From the NCBI GenBank assembly GCA_021404565.1, contig JAAWWF010000049.1, positions 1-33,682 on the forward strand: a DNA stretch of 33,682 bases. Reading direction: 5' to 3'. The DNA is from Roseivirga sp. (lineage in GTDB: Bacteria > Bacteroidota > Bacteroidia > Cytophagales > Cyclobacteriaceae). The notes beneath the pieces are model-generated. The model worked only from the letters and a program-made list of their open reading frames with translations, searched no databases and had not been told where the DNA came from. Positions 1 through 10,300 of this stretch are shown one piece after another; within the stretch, counting starts at the first letter, position 1; the number at the start of each line of letters is the position of its first letter. The position numbers and the translations under genes are program-made.

Positions 1-1330
1 CTGATATCGAACAAAGCTTCATCATTGCCACTGCCTAAAGCGTAGGTTACCGGGTTGGCATCCGTTGCCGCAATGGTATAGGCGCTTCCTGTACCATTTT
101 CAGCGAAGTTTACCGCAGTACCCGAAGTAAAGACAGGCAATATTTCATCGACATCGGTAACGGTGATAGTTACGGTCTGACTGGCTGTATTCAATCCGTC
201 ATTGGCCTGCACTTCGATCACATAGCTGTTGTTAGTATCACCGTCTCTAGGGGCCTCAAAATTAGGAGCATTCTTAAAAGTGACCACTCCTCCGCTGATA
301 TCGAACAATGCTTCATCATTACCTGTGCCTAAAGCATAGGTTACAGGGTTGGCATCCGTTGCTAAAATGGTATAGGCTGTACCGGTTCCATTCTCAGCAA
401 AGTTTACCGCAGTACCTGAAGTAAAGACAGGCAATATTTCATCGACATCGGTAACGGTGATGGTTACAGTCTGAGTGGCCGTATTCAATCCATCATTAGC
501 CTGTACTTCGATCACATAACTGTTATTGTTATCACCATCTCCCGGAGCTTCAAAGTCCGGAGCATTCTTAAAGATGATCACTCCCCCGCTGATGTTGAAC
601 AAAGCTTCATCATTGCCAGTGCCTAAAGCGTAGGTTACCGGGTTGGCATCCGTTGCCGCAATGGTATAGGCTGTACCGGTTCCATTTTCAGCAAAGTTTA
701 CTGCGGTACCTGAAGTAAAGACAGGCAAAGTGCTGTCCTCAGCTACATCAGTAACTATAATTGTTACAGTCTGAGTCGCTGTATTCAATCCATCATTAGC
801 CTGTACTTCAATCACATAGCTGTTGTTAGTATCACCGTCTCCAGGGGCCTCAAAATCAGGAGCGTTCTTAAAGGTGACCACTCCCCCGCTGATATCGAAC
901 AAAGCTTCATCATTACCAGTGCCTAAAGCATAGGTCACAGGGTTGGCATCGGTAGCTGATACCGTATAGGCCGTACCGTTACCATTTTCTGCGAAATTTA
1001 CGGTTGTGACTGAGGTAAAGACAGGTAGTATTTCATCTACATCGGTAATCGTGATCGTTACGATCTGTGAGACCTGGTTTGTGGCATCACCGGCAATTAC
1101 ATCTACCAGATACTGATTATCTCCGTTATCATCGGCAGGATTCTCAAAATCGGGACTATTGATAAAGCCCAGTATTCCAGTTACAGGATCAATATTGAAC
1201 AGCCCCTCATCATTGTTGCTACCCAGGCTGTAAGTCAGCTGATCAGCATCGGTGGCAACAGCTGTATAGACAGTTCCCGTTCCGTTTTCTGCAAAGCTTG
1301 CTGCCGTAGCAGACGTAAATACCGGATCAA
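1..1330 (-). repeat. Tandem cadherin-like repeats in the giant protein
   Basis: Units of about 98 residues (294 bp; unit starts near 1, 295, 589 and 889) with the pattern FTSGTAVNFAENGTGTAYTI, ALGTGNDEALFDISGG and NSYVIEVQANDGLN. The copies between 1 and about 1020 are nearly identical in DNA, whereas the copy at about 1045-1330 is clearly diverged (SNNDEGLFNIDPVTG). This points to recent tandem amplification. The unit repeat probably continues past the left edge. Confidence 0.88.
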
Positions 1331-4300
1331 TTCCATCTGTTACAACAATCGTAAAACTCTGCTGTGCAGTCCCCCCATTGCCATCGTTGGCCTCCAGTAC
1401 AACATTATGACTACCTGCCCGGCCTGTAGGGTCTCCTGATAACAAGGATAATTCGCTTGATATCTTTCGGATTTTATTGCCCGCTCTCTCCACGACATAG
1501 GCATGACCGGAAGCATCCAGTGCTATTCCTGCAAGGTCATAAAAACCAGCAGCTGTACCAATACCATCGGTACTTTCATAACTACCGGAACCGGCCAGCG
1601 TAGTGACCACTCCTGACGGATCGATTTTTCGGATTTTGCGATCAGAACCATCTGTTACATATACATTGCCTAACGCGTCAATCGCCATGTCAGAAACGGA
1701 ATAAAACCTTGCGTTGGTACCAATGCCATCAATGCTTCCACGAGAACCTCCTGCGAAAGTACTCACTACCCCTGCCGGAGATATTTTACGAATGCGATAA
1801 TTGCCTCCATCCGCTACATATACATTACCCGAAGCGTCTATCGCTAAGCCCCGGGGGCCATTAAAACTGGCTGCAGTACCTGAACTATCCACACTTCCAC
1901 GAATGCCAGATCCTGCAAATGTACTGACAACCCCGGATGGGCTGATCTTTCGGATTTTGTTACTGTTTGTATCTCCTATGTATACATTACCTGATGCATC
2001 TACCGCTATTCCATAAGGCCGGTTAAAACTGGCATCTGTACCTGTGCCGTCAACACTTCCCGACCTCCCTGAACCGGCAATTGTAGTCACCACCCCAGAA
2101 GGTGATATTTTACGAATACGGTTATATGCAGCACCCACCACATATATATTATCTGATGCATCTATTGCTATACCTGAAGGGCCGCTAAAACTGGCCTCTG
2201 TGCCTGTACCATCGGCACTTCCATAATTTCCTGAGCCCGCAAATGTACTGACTACTCCAGATGGGCTGATCTTTCTGATCAGACTCTGCCTGGAATCGAA
2301 ATCACCCTGCGTAACGAAAATATTTCCGTTGCTGTCTACGGCTATTCCTGTGGGGGTAGCAAAACTCGCAGCCGTACCGGTGCCATCAGCAACTCCATAG
2401 TTACCGGATCCTGCAAAGGTACTAACCTTGTTTCCCACCAGGGGTGCCAGGCTCAACCAGGACGGTTCTGTTAAGGCAGTGACAACTACCGGATCTCCAT
2501 CGGTGTCTTCCGTAGTGACCAGGTAGCTGTAGCTGTTGTCCTCACTTACAGCTGTGACTGCCGTTGAGGTAAAAGTGGGTTCATTATTCAGCGTTGTAAA
2601 GGTTTGTACGTCACCTTCTGTAGCTCCGCCATTATCGGCATAGGCAACAAAACTATATGCTGTATTGCCCATCAGTCCACTTACGGCCATATCAAATGTT
2701 CCTGTAGTGCCGGGTACCGTTACCTTAAATACGGTTGACTCATCTACCTCAGTCAATGTAGGGGTGGCATCATCAGATGTACGTGCGTATACAAAACCTC
2801 TTTCTGTAATGGCGGCTCCACCTTCAGAAGTCACTTCGCCCTGCAGCGTTGCCCCACCCGGGGAAATAGAAACAGCCGTACCAGTGATAACCTCTGGTGC
2901 CGCAATTACTTCAATGGTAAAGTTCTGTTGTGAAACTCCCCCATAGCCATCATTTGCCTCCAACACCACATTATGACTGCCAGTCTGGCCTGCCGCATCT
3001 CCAGCTAACAAAGACGATTCGCTGATTATTTTCCGAATTTTGTGGATGGACTTATCAACAACATAAACATTGCCTGAAGGACCTGTTGTAATCCCTGTCG
3101 GTCTACCAAAACCGGCAGTCGTTCCGGTACCATCGGCAGTTCCTGAACTCTGCGAACCTGCTAAGGTAGTTACGACTCCCAATGGAGAGACCTTGCGAAT
3201 CTTACGATTGTATTGATCCGCTACCAGAATATTACCCGATTTGTCAACCGTCAGATCTGTGGGAGAGTAAAATCTAGCTCCCAAGCCTGTACCATCGATA
3301 TCTCCGCGAGAGCCACCGGCCAGGGTGGTCACTACTCCCTCCGGAGTGATTTTGCGTATGTTGTGGTTGCCAGTGTCTGCTACATATACATTACCGGAAG
3401 CATCCACAGTCAGTCCTGAAGGAGTATAAAAACTGGTACTGGTGCCAGTACCATTGGTATTTCCCCTAGCACCCGATCCGGCAATGGTACTCACTACACC
3501 GGAAGGAGATATCTTGCGAATCTTGCGATTGCCAGCATCTGCCACATAGATGTGGCCTGAAGCATCAATAGCAATGCCTTCAGGAGATCTGAAGCGCGCA
3601 TTCGTACCTGTACCATCATTACTTCCCGTGTAGCGATTACCAGCAAAAGTAGTGACCACTCCGGATGGTGTTATTTTGCGAATAGTATTATTGCCTCTAT
3701 CCGCTACATAGATATTATCTGAAGCATCTGTCGCTACCCCATATAAGTCAAAGAAACTGGCATTTGTACCAGTACCATCAGCAGACCCCCTGTTACCTGA
3801 ACCTGCAAACGTAGTCACCACCCCTGAAGGTGTAATCTTTCGAATTACATAATTTTGATCAAAGTCCGTATCTCCTGTTTCAGTGACATAGATGTTCCCC
3901 TGGGAATCGGTGGTAACTCTGCGAGCATAACTAAAAGCGGCAGCTGTACCCGTACCATCAATGCTTTCATCACTCCCCGAACCGGCAAATGTTGTGACCC
4001 TGTCTCCCGTTATAGGTGTCAGGCTCAACCAGCCGGGTTTTGTTGAAGCTGTGACTGCCACCGGATCTCCATCGGCATCCTGGATAGTGACTAAGTAGCT
4101 ATAGGTAGCCGCCTCACTTACGGACGTAGGTGCTGTTGAGGTAAAGGCCGGTGCATTGTTTAAAGTGGTAAAGGTCTGCACTGTACCTTCTGTAAGGCCA
4201 CCGTTATCGGCATAGGCAATAAAACTATATTCGGTATGGCCCGCCAGATTATTCAGCGCCAAATCAAACGTTCCAACAGCACCGGACACTTCCACTTTCA

Positions 4301-7300
4301 TCACAGTCGATCCATTTGCCTCTGATAAGGTAGGCGTGGCATCATCTGATGTAAGTGCGTATACAAAACCTCTTTCGGTGATGGCGGCTCCACCTGCAGA
4401 GGTTACTTCACCCTGCAGTGTTGCTTCGTCAGAGGATATTGAAACGGCCTGGCTGGTATTAACGGTAGGGGCTGCAATCACATTGATAGTGAAACTTTGT
4501 TGTGCAGTACCACCGTTGTCATCACTGGCCTCCAGCGTCACATTATGATTACCAGCCTGGCCTATAGGGTTTCCTTCCAATAAATAAGAACCTGGCAAAA
4601 CCCTACGAATTCTGTGGCTGCTCTCATCGACAACATAAACATTGCCAAAAGGGTCCATTGAGATTCCTGCCGGACTACTGAAACTGGCAGTGGTACCGGT
4701 ACCATCCGCAGATCCTGAATTTCCCGAACCTACTAAGGTAGTCACCACTCCCAATGGGGACACCTTACGAATTTTGCCATTGGATCGATCCGCCACCAGG
4801 ATATTACCCACTCTATCGACTACCAGATCAGACAGATCAGCAAATCTTGCGCTCCCCCCTGTTCCATCAATATCTCCTCTCGAACCTCCTGCCAGTGAAG
4901 TTACCACAGCTTCAGGAGTAATTTTACGAAGCCGATGACTTCCCCGGTCTGCAACGTATATATAACCTGAAGCATCAACAGCTAGTCCTGAAGGGCTATT
5001 AAAACTGGCGCTTGTGCCCGGTCCATTATTGTTTCCATAACTACCTGAACCGGCAATTGTACTCACCACTCCAGCGGTAGATATTTTACGAATCTTGCGA
5101 TTGCCGGTGTCTGCCACGTAAATGTTGCCTGAATTATCAATGGCGATACCCTCAGGAGATCTGAAGCTGGCGTTTGTGCCGGTACCATCAACACTTCCAA
5201 AGTTACTGCGACCGGCAAAGGTCGTCACTACCCCGGAAGGAGATATTTTACGAATAGTATGGTTCCCACGATCGACTACATACAAATTGTCCGAAGCATC
5301 TGTGACCACTCCGTACAGGTCATAGAAACTGGCGTTTGTACCTGTGCCATCAGCACTTCCACGGTTACCAGAACCGGCAAATGTTGTCACCACCCCTGAA
5401 GGTGTGACCTTTCGAATCAAATGGCTTTCATTAAATTCATTTCCCGCTTGAGTGACATAGATATTTCCCTGGGAATCGTTGGCTATTCTACGAGGCGAGC
5501 TAAAAGCAGCGGCCGTACCTCCGGCATCAATAGTGCCATCTATTCCAGAGCCGGCAAACGTAGTCACTTTGTCCCCTACCAAGGGGATTAAGTTCAGCCA
5601 TGTCGGTTTGGTGAGAGCATTGAGGACCAGCGGATCGTTATCAAGGTCTTCGGTTGTGACTGTATAACTATAACTTCCTTTCTCACTTATTGAAGTCGGA
5701 GCTGTTGAAGTAAAGGTGGGTTCATTATTTAAAGTGGTAAACGTCTTTATACTGCCTTCCGCAACTCCCCCGTTATCTGCATAGGCAACAAAACTATATT
5801 CGGTATTCCCTGTAAGGCCCGATATCGCTACATCAAACGTTCCTAAAGTACCGGATACCTCCACTTTAAATATGGTTGTCCCGTTTACCTCCGCCAAAGT
5901 TGGTGTGGCATCATCAATAGTACGTGCATAGACAAAACCCCTTTCTGCAATTGCTCCTCCACCTTCAGAGGTCACTTCACCCTGCAGTGTTGCCCCATCT
6001 GTGGATATTGAAGCGGCCTCACTGGTAACAATGGTCGGTGCCGCAATCACCTCAATACTAAAACTCTGTTGTACAGTACCTCCTTTGAGATCGTTGGCCT
6101 CCAGTACTACAGTGTGATTACCTGCCTGACCTCCTGAGTTGCCGCTCAGCTCATAGGATTCACTTAATATTTTTCGAACCTGGTGGCCGTCATCTACTAT
6201 ATAAACATTACCAAATGGACCGAATGCTATACCTCTTGGTGAATTAAAACCAGCCGCTGTACCCGTACCGTCATGGTTGGCAGCGCTGCCTGAACCCGCT
6301 ACCGTGGTGACCACTCCTGAAGGGCTGATTTTACGGATCTTATTGTTAAACCTATCTGCTACAAAAACATTGCCCGACAGGTCAACTGCTATATCATCAG
6401 GGGAGGAAAACCTGGCATCCGTTCCTGTACCATCGTTACTTCCCTGAAAACTTCCTGCCAGAGTGCTTACCACTTTATCCGGGCTGATGATACGGATACG
6501 CTCATTCCCCACATCCGCTACATAAACGTTACCGGCCGCATCAACAGCTACTCCATCAGGATACCTGAAAGTAGCAGCTGTGCCTGTACCCTCGGCACTT
6601 CCGCTGACACCGGAACCTGCCAGAGTAGACACCACTCCGGAGGGAGTAATCTTACGGATTTTGTGATTATATGTATCTCCTATGTATAAATTACCGGAAG
6701 CATCGATCGCAATGCCAGAAGGCTTATTAAAAGTGGCTGTAGTTCCCGTGCCATCGGCACTGCCGGCATTTCCTGAACCTGCAAGCGTAATAACCACACC
6801 TGCCGGGCTGATTTTGCGAATAATGTGATCATCTTTATCTACAACATATACATTGCCGGACGCATCTACCGCTATTCCTGCGGGATGATCAAAACTGGCA
6901 GCCGTACCTGTCCCATCAATACTGCTTTCATTACCAGAGCCTGCCAAAGTGGTGACTACCCCAGAAGGAGAAACCTTTCGGATTTTGAGGTTTCCCCGAT
7001 CAGAAATGTAAATATTTCCGGCAAGATCAGCGGCTACTCTTAAGGGAGAAAATAGACTGGCAGCAGTACCCGTACCATCAGCACTGCCCGAATTACCAGA
7101 GCCCACCACCGTGGTGACATTATTTCCTACGTTTGGTGTGAGCTTCAACCAGTCAGGCATTGTTGGTGCAGTAATAGCTACCTGATCTCCATCCAGATCT
7201 TCTGTAGTAACTGAATAAGTATAAGTTCTGCCTTCATTGATTGAAGTAGGTGCCGTTGAACTAAAAGTTGGTTCATTATTTAACGTAGTAAAGGTCTGAA

Positions 7301-10300
7301 CACTGCCTTCGGTAGTTCCTCCATTATCAGCATAGGCAACAAAACTGTATGCCGTATTTCCGGCAAGCGTATTGATTGCAATATCAAACGTTCCTACCGT
7401 ACCCGACACCTCTGCTTTAAATACGGTTGTTCCATTTACTTCTGCCAAGGTAGGGGTTGTATCATCTGCAGTGCGAGCATATACAAAGCCTCTTTCGGTA
7501 ATGCCGGCTCCACCTTCAGAGGTCACTTCGCCATGAAAGGTGACTCCGTTGGCGGCAATTGCAGTTGCCGTATGGGTAGTAACCACTGGTGCAGCAATTA
7601 CCTCAATGGTAAAGCTCTGTTGTGCCGTCCCCCCTTTGCCATCATTGGCCTCCAGTGCCACATCATGATTACCCATCTGACCTGCCGGGTCTCCTGTTAG
7701 CAGGTAAGCTTCTCTTAGCATTTTTCGGATCTTGACACCCTGCTCTAATACATAAGCATTGCCGAAAACATCAAACGCTATCCGTGAAGGAGAATTAAAA
7801 CCCGCAGTGGTGCCAATTCCGTCAAGACTTGTAGCACTGCCAGAACCTGCTAAGGTACTTACCACCGCGGAAGGAGTAATCTTCCGAATCTTGTTATTAG
7901 CTCCATCGGTAACAAAAAGATTACCCTGGGCATCAAAAGCTACTCCTCTTGGGTCATAAAAACGCGCGGCCGTACCTGTTCCGTCATTGCTTCCACGAGA
8001 ACTTCCTGCGAAAGTACTCACCAATCCGGAAGGAGTAACCTTACGGATTCTGTCATTATTGCTATCTGCGACAAAAACGTTACCTGAATCATCCACAGCT
8101 ATTCCCTCAGGAGAGTTAAAACTGGCAACCGTACCAGCGCCATCAATGCTTCCTCTGCTACCTGTACCCGCCAATGTGGTGACTACACCTGAAGGGCTGA
8201 TTTTACGGATTTTGTTGTTGTTCGTATCTCCTACATATACATTGCCAGAAGCATCTACAGCGATTCCCATAGGGTTATTAAATCGGGCAGTGGTTCCTGT
8301 ACCGTCATTATCTCCCGGGAGACTTCCTGCCAATGTAACCACTACACCCGATGGACTGATTTTGCGAATTCTGTTATTACCTCTATCTGCTGCGTAGATA
8401 TTGCCGGAGGCATCCACAGCCAATCCCCTGACGTCATAAAAACTGGCAGCTGTACCTGTTCCATCGGCACTTCCCATACCCGAACCAGCCAAAGTGGTGA
8501 CAACACCGGAAGGAGTTATCTTAAAAATCACGTAATCACCGTCAATGCCAGCCGTGTCACCATCCCTTGAATTCGCGATATAAATATTCCCGGCAAGATC
8601 TGCAGCTACTCCCCGGGGAGAGATAAAACTGGCAGTCGTACCCGTACCATCTACATTTCCTAAACCGGTCAGTGTGGTCACCTTATTTCCGGCTACTGGT
8701 ATCAGGCTCAACCAGGCCGGTTTGGTTAAGGCTGTAATGGCCACCTGGTCCCCATCGGTATCTTCCGTGTTGACCTGATAGGAATACGTTATCTTTTCAT
8801 TTATCGAGGTGAGTGCAGATGAGGTAATAGTTGGTTCATTATTTAAAGTGGTAAAAGTCTGTACACTACCCTCGGTAGCTCCACCGTTAGTCGCATAGGC
8901 GATAAAACTGTATTCTGTATTTCCGGTTAAACCTGACAAAACTGTATTAAAAGCTCCGGAAGTACCGGCAACCGTTACTTTGATTATGGTCGTCCCATTC
9001 ACTTCTGCCAGGGTAGGTGAATCATCGTCTGTTTTGCGTGAATAGACAAATCCTCTTTCAGTAATGGTTGCTCCGCCTTCAGCCACTACCTCCCCCTGTA
9101 GTGTAGCTTCGTTGGAAGAAATTGAAACGGCTACATCCGTAGCTACCGTTGGTGCGGCAATTACATCAATGGTAAAGCTTTGTTGTGCTGTACCTCCCTT
9201 GCCATCACTGGCTTCCAAAATCACATTATGATTCCCTACCTGACCTGTGGGGTCTCCTTCTAACAGAGACTGCCCACTCAAAATCTTTCGGATTTTATTT
9301 CCGGATTCTGCTATATAAGCATTGCCAAAGGCATCAAGGGCTATGCCTAAAGGAGAACTAAGACTTGCAGCTGTACCAATACCGTCAATACTCTCATAGT
9401 TACCTGAACCAGCTACCGTAGTGACTGCTCCGAATGGAGTAATCTTTTTGATTTTGTAATTATTTCTATCCGCTACAAAAACATTTCCCAATACATCAAC
9501 CGTCACATCGTAAGGGTTGTAAAACCTGGCCTGTGAACCTGTTCCATCAGCATCACCACGATAACTTCCGGCTAGAGTACTTACCACACCTGAAGGGGTG
9601 ACTTTACGGATAAGATGATTATCTCTGTCCGCCACATATACATTACCATCAGTATCTACAGCCATTCCGGCAGGGCTATTAAAACTGGCCGCTGTGCCCA
9701 CACCATCAGAGCTCCCTCTGTAACCCGAACCTGCCAGGGTGGTAACAACCCCTGAAGGGCTGATTTTTCTAATTTTATTATTACCAATGTCTCCTACATA
9801 AATATTACCAGATGCGTCTGCCGCTATGGCTGAAGGGAAACTAAAACTGGCTGTTAAACCCGTACCGTCAAAGCTCCCTCTGTTACCTGAACCGGCAAAA
9901 GTGGTTACCACCCCGGCCGGACTAATCTTGCGAATACGGTTATTCCCAGCATCTGCCACATATATATTGCCGGCTGCATCTGAAGTCATGCCTACAGGAC
10001 TATAAAAACCAGCCGCTGTGCCTGTGCCATCGGCACTTCCTCTATTACCTGAACCTGCAAAGGTAGTTACCACCCCAGCCGGACTAATTTTACGGATCAG
10101 GTGGCTCTCGATCTCAAAATTCCCCATCTCAGTCACATAAATATTTCCGGCAAGGTCTGTCGCTATTCCCTGGAGAGCATTAAAGCTGGCAGCTGTACCA
10201 GTGCCATCGGCAGTTTGAGCACTACCTGAACCAGCAAAGGTAGTCACTCTGTTTCCTACCAAAGATTTTAAATTCAACCAATTGGGTTTTGTCAGGGCGG

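Noticed and set aside
7987-8397. Plus-strand open frame of 136 codons antisense to the giant gene
   Set aside because: It lies opposite NHL repeats; its residues are mirror images of the repeat codons (recurring LPEPAKVVTTPEG). Similar short frames recur at each repeat, which is what repetition of the coding strand would produce.
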